Source: Kordia periserrulae
GTDB taxonomy: Bacteria; Bacteroidota; Bacteroidia; Flavobacteriales; Flavobacteriaceae
Length of the DNA stretch: 64,000 nucleotides
NCBI RefSeq assembly: GCF_003054265.1
Contig: NZ_QBKT01000002.1
Span: forward strand, 372,001-436,000
Direction of reading: 5' to 3'
The notes beneath the pieces were generated by a model that saw nothing but the letters and a program-made list of their open reading frames with translations, did not search any database and was not told the DNA's origin. The position numbers and the translations under genes are program-made. This document shows, piece by piece, positions 25,849 through 33,938 of the stretch. Within the stretch, counting starts at the first letter, position 1. Every line of letters starts with the position of its first letter.

Positions 25849-26670
25849 TTAATATTTCTTTTCCAAGTACATCTTTCGTATTCCGTCTTTCCATATGAAG
25901 TATTTGGTTCCTTCTAATGATACTTCTTCTTCAATTACATTATCGGGAGTATTTTCATCTAGGTTAACAGGGTTTTTTTTGTCAAGAACGCAAAAACCAT
26001 CTTTCGAGACAAACAAGTATTCTGCAATCTTATCTGGCAGTTCTTGGTAGTAAATCACTCTTTTGAGAACATAATATGAAGTACTACCTTCTTTTTCTTC
26101 TATCCGAGTTAGTTCTTCTTTAATTTTTCTGTCTTGGTTAAAAAATGTAACTAGGTGAATATTAGAAGAATCTGAATAATCAATTGTCTTATATAATGTA
26201 CCTCCTAGATTATTATATTTCCATAATCCCACCTTTTTCTGATTTTTAAACTGTCCTTCAGCATGTTTTGCTTTTAGGTATCTGTCTGTATGGTAAGCCT
26301 CAAATTCCTCTACACTAAAATCAAATGGTTCTTTTCTATCTGTTTCAGGAGTAGAGTAATATTCTAAGAGAACCGTGGCTGTCATTCCATATTTATAAAA
26401 ATTCTCTTCAGAATCTCCTAGAAGTTTGGTTAGTACGTCAAGTTTTAGTTTTTCATCTAAAAGTGAAGTGGAATAGAATAAGCCTTCATTAACTTCAATG
26501 TTGTTTGAGTCAGCCCGGTGCAGTTTTTCAAAATGAATCTTTGATTTTTCAAATTCCTCATCAAAAAAATATTTCCATCCTTCTTTGATATTGTCGGCTG
26601 ATATAGATTGTGAGTTTGACTGACAACCAAACACAAGAAAGAAAAGTATTGAAATTAAAGGTGCTTTCAT
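25849..26670 (-). CDS. Lipoprotein with TPR-like and MORN-like segments
   Basis: The 273-residue protein has a lipoprotein signal with the lipobox near LVFGC, so it is exported and acylated. Residues about 25-75 (KEGWKYFFDEEFEKSKIHFEKLHRADS-type helix pair) resemble a tetratricopeptide unit. A MORN-like GQFKNQKKVGLWKYNN lies at about 138-153, followed by beta-rich sequence. It lies between the matched arms GTTGTAGATA (25833-25842) and TATCTACAAC (26686-26695). No enzymatic motif is seen. The function is unknown. Confidence 0.75.
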   Translation of the reverse strand: MKAPLISILFFLVFGCQSNSQSISADNIKEGWKYFFDEEFEKSKIHFEKLHRADSNNIEVNEGLFYSTSLLDEKLKLDVLTKLLGDSEENFYKYGMTATVLLEYYSTPETDRKEPFDFSVEEFEAYHTDRYLKAKHAEGQFKNQKKVGLWKYNNLGGTLYKTIDYSDSSNIHLVTFFNQDRKIKEELTRIEEKEGSTSYYVLKRVIYYQELPDKIAEYLFVSKDGFCVLDKKNPVNLDENTPDNVIEEEVSLEGTKYFIWKDGIRKMYLEKKY

Positions 26671-26685
26671 ATGGTTTTTCTTAAT

Positions 26686-26823
26686 TATCTACAACGTGAT
26701 TGTATAAGATTAGTTGCGTGGTTTAAGCACCTAATTTAGCAAATACAAACCAGATAGAAAATCCGCGAGGATTTTCATAAATAGGCTTGCACTAGCAATT
26801 AATTTTATACGGTGTTGGCAGTA
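26686..26823. repeat. Structured spacer repeat R3 of the accessory gene array
   Basis: Outer stem GTATAAGATTAGTTGC (26702-26717) pairs with GCAATTAATTTTATAC (26795-26810), again 14 of 16 but with a sequence different from R1. The shared interior has GTTGCGTG, GCAAATACAAAC-like sequence, hairpin GAAAATCC-GCGA-GGATTTTC (26757-26776) and TAGCAATT. The right end GTTGGCAGTA (26814-26823) is the inverted partner of TACTGCCAAC at 27365-27374. Confidence 0.8.
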
Positions 26824-27110
26824 GTTTTTATTTTTAATTCGGTTTTCTTTGTCAATAATTTATAAATTTCATTTCCAATTATTCCACCAACTAATAATGA
26901 TAAAATGAAATTCAAAATATTCGGTTCTGGATGTCCATTACTTGCTGGTCCAGCACTATAAAATAAACTCAAAAATGAATTCATTTCGTGAGTGTGATAA
27001 TAGCAAATGTCTGGAATTAGTAATTCATATAACACAGTAAAACTGGTCAGCACTATTCCAATTCCGCAAACTGAAATCAAAGTCCATTTTAAAGCTTTAC
27101 TTTCTTTCAT
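26805..27110 (-). CDS. Small membrane protein, second gene of a two-gene unit
   Basis: The 101-residue protein has hydrophobic segments at about 9-31 and 65-82, with a short His-containing loop between. It overlaps the upstream gene by 14 bases, so translation is probably coupled. Its last codons (TTANTV) are encoded by the inverted arm and the repeat stem itself, and the stop TAA lies inside the stem of R3. This shows that the repeat boundary, not just the gene, defines the unit. No family is recognised. Confidence 0.65.
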   Translation of the reverse strand: MKESKALKWTLISVCGIGIVLTSFTVLYELLIPDICYYHTHEMNSFLSLFYSAGPASNGHPEPNILNFILSLLVGGIIGNEIYKLLTKKTELKIKTTANTV

Positions 27111-27348
27111 TTATTTTTTTCTCGAAAAATGGTTTTGTCAGGTTTCTTAAAACGATGTAAATAATAATGAAACTTGAAACGATTAAAAGTCCGTTAACGC
27201 TAAATTTCTCATCTTTCATTCCGCCGAGAAAATAAAGTAATGTCCTAATTCCGACTAAAATGGAAAGCAAAATCATAATTCCGTAAAAGAAATTGATGGT
27301 TTTCCATAAATATTCAAACATTATTTGCTTGTCGTATTTGTCTATCAT
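27097..27348 (-). CDS. Small membrane protein, first gene of a two-gene unit
   Basis: The 83-residue protein has two hydrophobic segments (about 18-40 and 50-66) and a basic end (FFEKKINERK). It overlaps the following gene by 14 bases. Both lie within one pair of inverted arms (GTTGGCAGTA at 26814-26823 and TACTGCCAAC at 27365-27374), so they would move together if the unit is mobile. A membrane-protein pair of this size could be a toxin/immunity or transport module, but nothing in the sequence decides this. Confidence 0.65.
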   Translation of the reverse strand: MIDKYDKQIMFEYLWKTINFFYGIMILLSILVGIRTLLYFLGGMKDEKFSVNGLLIVSSFIIIYIVLRNLTKPFFEKKINERK

Positions 27349-27364
27349 TTCGGTTTTCTCAAAT

Positions 27365-27500
27365 TACTGCCAACGTATGTATATACGGAATTCCTGTTTA
27401 TATACTAAAATTAGTAAATAACAGGAACTTTTTTTGTTATAACTTCCCATTATTTTCCTAAATGTATAACAAAACCCAGACATACACAATGTGGGTTCCC
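27365..27500. repeat. Probable terminal spacer repeat R4
   Basis: The left end TACTGCCAAC (27365-27374) closes the last unit. GTATGT at 27375-27380 can pair with ACATAC at 27480-27485, giving a length close to R1 and R3. The interior is diverged and lacks the GTTGCGTG block, so only the left boundary is certain. Confidence 0.5.
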
Positions 27501-27555
27501 GTAAAAACAAAAAATAAACCACTCAAAAACGAATACACGCAATAACTAACCAACT

Positions 27556-27597
27556 CAAACAACAAATAACAAAAAACAAACAACGAACAACAAAAAA
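27556..27597. repeat. Degenerate heptanucleotide array of CAAACAA type
   Basis: Six consecutive 7-base units read CAAACAA, CAAATAA, CAAAAAA, CAAACAA, CGAACAA and CAAAAAA. The array ends 15 bases before the ATG at 27613, where promoter elements would be expected. Same unit and copy number as 7492-7533. Confidence 0.8.
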
Positions 27598-27612
27598 TAA
27601 TACCTTCGCAGT

Positions 27613-29169
27613 ATGATTAAAGAAATCCAATTGCGCGTTACGCTGGAAGAAGAAACCCAAGACGCTATTTTGTTGCAAAAAGCACTTAAAAAACTGCGTT
27701 TAAGTAGGGAAGAAGTAAGCGGTATCAAAGTATTGCGAAAGTCTATTGACGCTCGCAATCCGTTGATTGTGTTTAACTATAAAGTCGCGGTGTTTATCGG
27801 CGAAACGGTTCCCGAAACGAGCGACTACCAATTTGATTACAAAGATGTGTCGAACGCGAAAGAAATTCACATTGTCGGATTTGGTCCTGCAGGTATGTAT
27901 GCGGCGTTGCGTTGTATTGAATTGGGTTTTAAACCTGTCGTACTGGAGCGCGGAAAAAAAGTGCAAGAACGTCGTCGCGATTTGCGTGCCATCAACCAAG
28001 AGCACTTTGTCAATGAAGATTCTAACTATTGTTTTGGCGAAGGCGGCGCAGGAACGTATTCGGATGGAAAACTATATACACGAAGCCTCAAACGTGGTGA
28101 TGTCCGCCGAATCTTTGAAAATCTAGTGTATCACGGTGCTACGGAACAAATTCTGATAGACGCGCATCCGCATATCGGAACGAATAAATTGCCAAATATT
28201 GTGCAAAACATTCGGGAAACCATCATCAACTACGGTGGCGAAGTCCATTTTGAAGCACGCGTGACCGATTTCATCATCAAAAACAATACAATACAAGCCA
28301 TACAACTCCAAGACGGACGTGAATTCACGGCAACGCGCGTCATTTTAGCTACGGGACATTCGGCGCGAGATATTTTTGAATTATTACACAAAAAACAAAT
28401 CGCACTGCAAGCCAAATCGTTTGCCATGGGCGTTCGTGTGGAACATCCGCAGGAAATCATTGATAACATTCAGTACCATTGCACAGGCGAACGTAACGAG
28501 TTATTGCCTGCCGCAGCCTACAGTTTGGTACATCAGGTGCGCGATAGAGGTGTGTATTCGTTTTGTATGTGTCCGGGCGGATTTATTGTTCCCGCAGCGA
28601 CGGCAAACGGTGAAGTCGTTGTGAACGGAATGTCTCCTTCGCGACGCAATAATAAATTTGCCAATTCGGGAATTGTGGTGGAAATCAACGCAGAAAAAGA
28701 TTTACAAAAATACGAACACTTCGGCGTCTTAAAAGGCTTGGAATTTCAAAAAGACTTGGAGCGTTTGGCGTTTACCGCTGGCGGACGAAGTCAAGTAGCG
28801 CCTGCACAACGATTGACGGATTTCGTAGAAGGAAAACTATCAAATGACTTGAATCCGACGTCGTATCAACCTGGTTTACAATCGTCTCCCTTACATTCGT
28901 TATTACCGAAAGCTATTGGTGGACGCTTGCGCAAAGGATTTGCTGCTTTTGGCGAAAAAATGAACGGATATTATACCGATCAAGCGAATATTGTCGGTGT
29001 GGAATCGCGGACATCTTCGCCTGTCAACATTCCAAGAAAAGAAAACTTAGAACATCCACAAATCAAAGGACTATTTCCCTGTGGTGAAGGCGGCGGTTAT
29101 GCAGGCGGAATCGTTTCTGCAGCAATGGACGGCGAACGCTGTGCAGAAGCGGCTGTTGTTGGATTGTAG
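27613..29169 (+). CDS. FAD-dependent oxidoreductase (COG2509 type)
   Basis: The 518-residue flavoprotein has the dinucleotide-binding motif GFGPAGMYAALRCIELG at about residues 94-110, followed by VLERGKKVQERRRD. The conserved block GEGGAGTYSDGKLYTR is characteristic of the COG2509 group, as is the C-terminal FPCGEGGGYAGGIVSAAMDG for FAD contact. An N-terminal domain of about 80 residues precedes the Rossmann fold. The family is described only as a putative FAD-dependent dehydrogenase. It is soluble, complete, and preceded by a heptamer array rather than a clear promoter. Confidence 0.9.
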   Translation: MIKEIQLRVTLEEETQDAILLQKALKKLRLSREEVSGIKVLRKSIDARNPLIVFNYKVAVFIGETVPETSDYQFDYKDVSNAKEIHIVGFGPAGMYAALRCIELGFKPVVLERGKKVQERRRDLRAINQEHFVNEDSNYCFGEGGAGTYSDGKLYTRSLKRGDVRRIFENLVYHGATEQILIDAHPHIGTNKLPNIVQNIRETIINYGGEVHFEARVTDFIIKNNTIQAIQLQDGREFTATRVILATGHSARDIFELLHKKQIALQAKSFAMGVRVEHPQEIIDNIQYHCTGERNELLPAAAYSLVHQVRDRGVYSFCMCPGGFIVPAATANGEVVVNGMSPSRRNNKFANSGIVVEINAEKDLQKYEHFGVLKGLEFQKDLERLAFTAGGRSQVAPAQRLTDFVEGKLSNDLNPTSYQPGLQSSPLHSLLPKAIGGRLRKGFAAFGEKMNGYYTDQANIVGVESRTSSPVNIPRKENLEHPQIKGLFPCGEGGGYAGGIVSAAMDGERCAEAAVVGL

Positions 29170-29500
29170 TTTTAGACGAAAACAGCAATAGTACCCCTTA
29201 TTGACATAGGGTAATCCCATACAGTATACTTTTGAACCATTACATGACTCCTTACAAGAAGTAAATTACTATTTTTAAGGATTAAATTCACGTTTATAGC
29301 AACTACATCAACGCTTAAAAATACTTATGTCACGCTTTTTAAGGTCAAAATAATGCTTGTAAATATCAAATCAACACTTAAAAACATTAAAAAAGTAGTA
29401 AAAAATAGTTGAGTTTCGCTTTTATTGTGAAGAAAAACAATTGTAAGTATTAAAATATTCATTTATCTTGTTGGCAGAAAACGTACTTAAAATTCTGATT
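29170..29500. other. Intergenic region, possible distant promoter
   Basis: TACTTTTG at 29227-29234 matches the -7 element, with TTG at 29201-29203 (23-base spacing, at the upper limit). If used, the next gene would have a leader of about 260 bases. The stretch is AT-rich and has several near-repeats of the form CTTAAAAA, but no gene or clear hairpin. Confidence 0.35.
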
Positions 29501-29926
29501 ATGAAAATTTTGAAAAAACTCTCATTCGCGTTGGTGGCACTGATGCTTTTGTTCTCATTTACGGCACCAGGAGGTGATTATGTGGGAAAATGGAAAGGAA
29601 AAGATAAAGGCGATATTGGCTTTTTAACGTTGACCAGCGACGGATATGCTACTTTTGAATTCAACGGGCAAACGATGGGTGGAAAATCATACAACCATCA
29701 AGGAATCAATGCGGCTATGAAATATACCGTGAATAGCGGAACGAATCCTAAAGGAATCGATTTTATCATAATGGACAACGAATCGAAACGTGAAATGGGA
29801 CGCTTAAAAGGCATTATTAAGATGAATTCGAGAAACGAAATGCAAATGGCGCTTACTTTTGGTGGCGGTTACGGAAGACCTACGGATTTTTCTAAAGATG
29901 CCGTCGTTTTTAATCGTGTCAAATAA
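29501..29926 (+). CDS. Secreted lipocalin-like hypothetical protein
   Basis: The ATG at 29501 begins a signal peptide (MKILKKLSFALVALMLLFSF, cleavage near TAPGG). The mature part of about 115 residues is beta-rich, with GKWKGKDKGDIGFLTL, YATFEFNGQ and RLKGIIKM strands resembling small lipocalin-like sheets. No cysteine or catalytic motif. A hairpin terminator follows at 29950-29980 and then a TTGAATG array. I do not know its role; export to the periplasm is well supported. Confidence 0.75.
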   Translation: MKILKKLSFALVALMLLFSFTAPGGDYVGKWKGKDKGDIGFLTLTSDGYATFEFNGQTMGGKSYNHQGINAAMKYTVNSGTNPKGIDFIIMDNESKREMGRLKGIIKMNSRNEMQMALTFGGGYGRPTDFSKDAVVFNRVK

Positions 29927-29949
29927 CAGTAAACATATTACATCTACAG

Positions 29950-29980
29950 AAACCTTGTCAATTTTGATGAGGTTTTTTTT
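29950..29980 (+). terminator. Terminator of the lipocalin-like gene
   Basis: AAACCT-TG-TCA pairs with TGA-TG-AGGTTT (internal mismatch) around ATTT, followed by an uninterrupted T run. Confidence 0.8.
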
Positions 29981-30008
29981 TTGAATGTTGAATGTTGAAT
30001 GTTGAATT
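29981..30008. repeat. Heptanucleotide array, TTGAATG type
   Basis: Three perfect TTGAATG copies and one TTGAATT follow immediately after the T tract of the terminator. The reverse-complement array is at 34955-34988. Confidence 0.85.
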
Positions 30009-30085
30009 GTTTTTGGCTAAATTATAAATGAACAAACCAAAGACATTGGTACATTGTTAAATTTTCAAATTGACACATTAAAAAC

Positions 30086-30131
30086 GTCACTTCGAGTGTT
30101 TTCCCGGAGGAAAAATGTATCGAGAAGTGCT
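30086..30131. repeat. Dispersed hairpin repeat, single unit (copy C)
   Basis: Outer stem CACTTC (30088-30093) with GAAGTG (30124-30129), constant GAGTG and TGTATC segments, and an inner stem TTTTCC-CGGA-GGAAAA (30099-30114) unlike the inner stems of other copies. Confidence 0.8.
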
Positions 30132-30305
30132 TTGAAACTCAAAATTTTAAATGCTAACTATTGAATTGTTTTCAACAAAACTTCTAAACCATAAACCAAC
30201 AACTAAAAACCATCTTTCAAAGTAAAAATACGGAACGCATTAAAAAAAGTCTAAAAATCTAAAAGCAAAGCGGTCTAAAAGCAACGCGCGTCTAAAAATC
30301 TAGCA

Positions 30306-31067
30306 TCAAAACTTCTCAAAAACCCCCAAACCAAACAATGCAAAATCATACTTTACAGGATCATTCGGATCCAATTTTCGCAAAGCTGTATCTAACTCTA
30401 GTAAAGCTTTAGCATCATTTTGTTTGCGTTGTAGCAAGCCTAATTTGCGTGCGACATTTCCAGAATGCACGTCTAGCGGACAGGATAATTGCGAAGGTGA
30501 AATTGATTTCCAAATACCGAAATCAACGCCTGCTTTGTCGTTGCGAACCATCCAACGAAGAAACATATTGATGCGTTTGGCAGCACTTCCTTTTTTGGGG
30601 TCTGAGACGTGTTTTCGCGTACGTTCAGGATGCGGAATGCTGAAAAAGACCTCTTTAAAATGTGAAATGCTTTCTTGTAGATTTTCTGTGCTAGCATTTG
30701 CGAAAACTGCTTCCAATCCGCCGTGATTTTTATAAATATTTTTCAATGCTTTTACAAAAAATATCAAATCCGTTCCGTTGAACGTTCGGTGTACAAACGA
30801 TTGCAGCTTTTCTAAGTCTTCTTTGGTATGATTCATGATAAAATCGTAAGGAGAATTACCGAGCAATTCCATCATTCTTTTGGCATTATTGTTGATCATT
30901 TTTCGATTGCCCCACGCAATGGTTGCCGTTAAAAAAGCAGCAATTTCAATGTCTTCTTTTTGGTGAAATTGATAGGGAATTTGAATCGGATCACTTTCCA
31001 CGAATTTGGGTTGATTGTATTCCAACACTTTTTCGTCTAAAAAGGATTTCAGTTCGGTTATATTCAT
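30306..31067 (-). CDS. TIGR02757 family protein
   Basis: Translation most likely begins at ATG 31067 (MNITELKSFLDEKV, 253 residues). CAAAAATA at 31088-31095, a TATTTTTG -7 box on this strand, would lie inside the longer version. Family hallmarks are present: ESDPIQIPYQF, then IAAFLTATIAWGNRKMI and the C-terminal SCPLDVHSGNVARKLGLL. The all-helical protein is soluble. TIGR02757 members are widespread in Bacteroidota and a few other groups; they have a helix-hairpin-helix glycosylase-like look but no assigned activity. Confidence 0.9.
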   Translation of the reverse strand: MNITELKSFLDEKVLEYNQPKFVESDPIQIPYQFHQKEDIEIAAFLTATIAWGNRKMINNNAKRMMELLGNSPYDFIMNHTKEDLEKLQSFVHRTFNGTDLIFFVKALKNIYKNHGGLEAVFANASTENLQESISHFKEVFFSIPHPERTRKHVSDPKKGSAAKRINMFLRWMVRNDKAGVDFGIWKSISPSQLSCPLDVHSGNVARKLGLLQRKQNDAKALLELDTALRKLDPNDPVKYDFALFGLGVFEKF

Positions 31068-31132
31068 AAGATTTCGGAATCTTTTGACAAAAATAAGTAT
31101 TAATTTTAGGAACCATCCATCAAACAACAACT

Positions 31133-32143
31133 ATGATAAAAAACTACGCTTTATTATGTCTTTTTGCATGCCTTTTTTTCGTATCAACATCGCACGCACA
31201 ATCGTTGGAAGGATTTGTGTTTGACGAACAAACCAAAGAACCTTTGTATGGTGTTTCTGTATATTTTGACGGAACAACGATTGGAACTTCTACCAACGAA
31301 GACGGAAAGTTTTCCATCAACTATCAGGCTTCTACTAAATCGCCTTTAGTGGTGAGTTTTATCGGTTATGAAACCTTGTTGTTTAATGTGAGAGAACTGG
31401 AAAACGGCGCAAAAATTTATTTAAAATTAAAGCCGCAAGCACTCGGAACGGTGTATTTGGAAAACGATCCGTGGTCAAGGGCAAAGAAAATGGCGATTTT
31501 TAAGCGTGAATTTATTGGCACTTCCGTAGAACTATTTCAGTGTCGCATCCTGAATTTGGACGATATCAAATTGACTTACAATCCCACTACACAAAAGCTA
31601 CATGCGTATGCCGAAAAACCAATTATCATCAAAAATAAATATTTAGGTTACATGGTTTCGTACACGATGGAAGCCTTTGAAGCGGATTTAAGCGTTACCA
31701 ACACAGGACTTGTATTGACGCGCAGTGTGTATATTGAAGGTGCAACATTTTATGAAGAACTCAATAAAAGAGTTCGTAGAAGACATCAAAAAGCGAGAGA
31801 AAAAGAATTTGGACAATCGGTATTGTATTTTATGCGTTCTTTAGCCAAAAAACAATTGACAGAAAACGGTTTTCAAATCTTTCATAAAGGATTCATTGTG
31901 CCGCCGTATAAGTATTTTAAAATCACGCCAAAGGGCGAAGATACCCACGTAACATTCACCGCAGATAAATTGGTGATTGTGTATGATCGGTTTGAAAAAT
32001 CGTTCATGACTATTCTGGACAAAGAAAAAGATTTTGTCATCAACAAATACGGAAATTATTCGCCTCCACGAAGAATCTCTTTTGGAGGCGTTTTGGGCGA
32101 CAAGCGTATCGCGAATACGCTGCCGTTGGATTATGGGTTGTAA
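31133..32143 (+). CDS. Secreted protein with carboxypeptidase-regulatory-like domain
   Basis: The 336-residue protein has a signal peptide (residues 1-22, ending SHAQ) and a CarboxypepD-regulatory-like beta domain at about 23-105 (LEGFVFDEQTKEPLYGVSV, then GTSTNEDGKFSI and VSFIGYE). The remaining 230 residues form a separate module with basic helices (RVRRRHQKAREKEFG) and no outer-membrane barrel of TonB-receptor length. It starts 66 bases from the TIGR02757 gene on the opposite strand. Function unknown; location periplasmic or outer membrane-associated. Confidence 0.85.
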   Translation: MIKNYALLCLFACLFFVSTSHAQSLEGFVFDEQTKEPLYGVSVYFDGTTIGTSTNEDGKFSINYQASTKSPLVVSFIGYETLLFNVRELENGAKIYLKLKPQALGTVYLENDPWSRAKKMAIFKREFIGTSVELFQCRILNLDDIKLTYNPTTQKLHAYAEKPIIIKNKYLGYMVSYTMEAFEADLSVTNTGLVLTRSVYIEGATFYEELNKRVRRRHQKAREKEFGQSVLYFMRSLAKKQLTENGFQIFHKGFIVPPYKYFKITPKGEDTHVTFTADKLVIVYDRFEKSFMTILDKEKDFVINKYGNYSPPRRISFGGVLGDKRIANTLPLDYGL

Positions 32144-32182
32144 ATATATGTAAGAATATACTTTATTTTTAAAGAAATATAA

Positions 32183-32190
32183 TATCTTTG
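32183..32190 (+). promoter_or_regulatory. -7 promoter element upstream of the leader-peptide gene
   Basis: TATCTTTG matches TAnnTTTG exactly and lies 20 bases before the ATG at 32211. A weak TTA at 32162-32164 takes the -33 place. Confidence 0.5.
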
Positions 32191-32210
32191 AAAACATAAA
32201 ATATTATATT

Positions 32211-32471
32211 ATGCTAAAAAATATCTTACATTTAAGAGGAGTGTCGATACTCAACAAAAAAGAACAGGAAAGCATCAGAGCAGGTTCTAATATTTGTAGA
32301 ATTACTATTATTTATCAAGATGGAGGGCGAGACAGTGTTAATGTTTTTATTTCTGGTTCTACTGGTGAGGAGATTTCTCAAGGCGCAAATAATTTTTGTT
32401 TAAGTGAGATATATAATGAAGGAGTTTCTAGGTGTTTTTATGATTGTGAATACGATGGTTTCGGACAATAA
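32211..32471 (+). CDS. Candidate RiPP/bacteriocin-type precursor peptide with Gly-type leader
   Basis: The 86-residue product has no Sec signal. Its first 25 residues (MLKNILHLRGVSILNKKEQE then SIRAG) look like a double-glycine-type leader of Bacteroidota precursor peptides: an amphipathic L-x-x-L-x-G-V start, a K-K-E-Q motif and a small-residue pair before the core (Ala24-Gly25). The core is Gly/Ser/Asn-rich with four cysteines, Cys29, 63, 75 and 79. It has its own promoter element and is followed after 10 bases by a thioredoxin-fold lipoprotein gene. No radical-SAM, lanthipeptide or ATP-grasp enzyme and no peptidase-exporter is visible nearby, so maturation would need genes elsewhere. Confidence 0.65.
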   Translation: MLKNILHLRGVSILNKKEQESIRAGSNICRITIIYQDGGRDSVNVFISGSTGEEISQGANNFCLSEIYNEGVSRCFYDCEYDGFGQ

Positions 32472-32481
32472 ATAATTGATA

Positions 32482-33885
32482 ATGAGGATGCTTCTTAAAA
32501 AAAACAGATGGAAACTAGGCTATCTGTGTTGTGTTTTTATCATTTTGTACGCTTGTCAACAAAAAAAGAAAAGTAGTATACCTGTAAATAATACTATCAA
32601 AAAGGATATAAACGTAGAAGTAGAAGATTCATTAAAAATCTCAATATCTTTTAATACAAAAGGTTTTACCGACTTAAATTTGGTTAACAATTATTTTCAT
32701 TTTGAAGAGTTAAAATTTGATAATACTAAACAAAAGGATACAATAATTACTCATAAAATAAAAAAGAACTTTGAAAATCAAATTATCAGTTTTTTAGGTT
32801 TTTCTGTAATTAATGGAATACCAAAAAAGCATCGCCATCATTATTTAATTCGAAAGGAAACCAAGAGTTTAGCATTCACTTATTATCAAGGGAATATTCT
32901 TTTAGAAGATTCAAGAGAAGGAATTCTAGTGGATTCTCTCTTTAATACATATTCTCAAATTTCTTTTCAAATAAAGAATTCAAATAAGCAAGATCAAAAA
33001 TTGTTGAAGAAAACATTAGACAGTCTAAAACATGGTTTTAAAGAATCTTTCATAATTAAAAAAGATACTGTTTTACAAACACTGAATGATTATCTGTATT
33101 ATAATGAACTTCAACAACTAAACCCTTATGAAAAAGAAATAGATTCCTTTCTAAAAAACATCTCAAAGCCAATTGCGAGTAGACCATTATCAAATTTATT
33201 ATTTTATTATGTAAAGAATAGAATTGAGGACTTTACATATGAGAATCTTACGTTAAAAAAGTATTCAAAAGAATATCTCGATGTACTCGCAATAGGAATG
33301 TTTAATTTTTTGCGTCACGAAAATAATTTAGGAAATCCAAAATATAATGCTGCTATTTCGTGGTTAAAAACTACAGATTTGTATCAAAAAGATACAGCTT
33401 TTATTCAAAAAAAAATACAGCCATTAGATAATAAAGAATTCAAAAAAAAGCTCCAAAACTTAAAAGTGTTTTCTAAGGATTTTGATAAAATTTTGTTTTC
33501 AAAAATTATGAATCAATATCCTTCGGATTATTATCTTATTGACTTTTGGGCAACTTGGTGTGTTCCTTGTATAGAAGGAATAAAACTCATGGAAACTATG
33601 GATTTTCCTGAAAATGTCAAAGTAATAAGCCTTAGCATTGATGAGCATGAAAAAAGAGAAATTTGGAAAAGAACAACAACAAATTTACATCAAGAAATTA
33701 CATATTTGATTGACAAAACAAGTCCAGAAAGTAACGACTTTACAGAATTTGTAGAATTAACTTCAATTCCGAGATATATACTAATAGATAGCAATATGAA
33801 TCTTATTGATGAGTCTTTTCTTCACCCAAACGAATCAAATTTCTTATCAAAATTAAACGATGTTAAATATTCAAAGTTTTGGTAA
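32482..33885 (+). CDS. TlpA-like thioredoxin-fold lipoprotein
   Basis: From ATG 32482 (a TTG at 32476 is possible) the protein has 467 residues. A lipoprotein signal ends near ILYAC, so it is anchored facing the periplasm. Residues up to about 345 form a helical, charged domain without recognised family. The C-terminal part is a TlpA/thioredoxin domain with LIDFWATWCVPCIEG (active site CVPC) and the cis-proline in TSIPRYILID. CVPC suggests a reductant or oxidoreductase for exported cysteines. The gene follows the four-cysteine peptide by 10 bases, so the pair is probably co-transcribed and may act on the same peptide. Base composition is more AT-rich than the neighbours. Confidence 0.85.
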   Translation: MRMLLKKNRWKLGYLCCVFIILYACQQKKKSSIPVNNTIKKDINVEVEDSLKISISFNTKGFTDLNLVNNYFHFEELKFDNTKQKDTIITHKIKKNFENQIISFLGFSVINGIPKKHRHHYLIRKETKSLAFTYYQGNILLEDSREGILVDSLFNTYSQISFQIKNSNKQDQKLLKKTLDSLKHGFKESFIIKKDTVLQTLNDYLYYNELQQLNPYEKEIDSFLKNISKPIASRPLSNLLFYYVKNRIEDFTYENLTLKKYSKEYLDVLAIGMFNFLRHENNLGNPKYNAAISWLKTTDLYQKDTAFIQKKIQPLDNKEFKKKLQNLKVFSKDFDKILFSKIMNQYPSDYYLIDFWATWCVPCIEGIKLMETMDFPENVKVISLSIDEHEKREIWKRTTTNLHQEITYLIDKTSPESNDFTEFVELTSIPRYILIDSNMNLIDESFLHPNESNFLSKLNDVKYSKFW

Positions 33886-33938
33886 TAATGTATAAGATGA
33901 AAAAGGTAAAATAATGAGCTCGTTATTTTTAAGGCAAA

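Larger units (their letters stand above)
29927..30305. other. Repeat-rich gap between convergent genes
   Basis: It holds a terminator (29950-29980), a TTGAATG heptamer array (29981-30008), one unit of the dispersed hairpin repeat (30086-30131) and a purine-rich stretch with TCTAAAA repeated four times near 30248-30300. No gene is seen. Confidence 0.7.

Noticed and set aside
24712-27500. Integron cassette array with attC sites
   Set aside because: The inverted arms pair across genes rather than within each spacer, the core does not follow RYYYAAC/GTTRRRY, and no integrase gene is visible.
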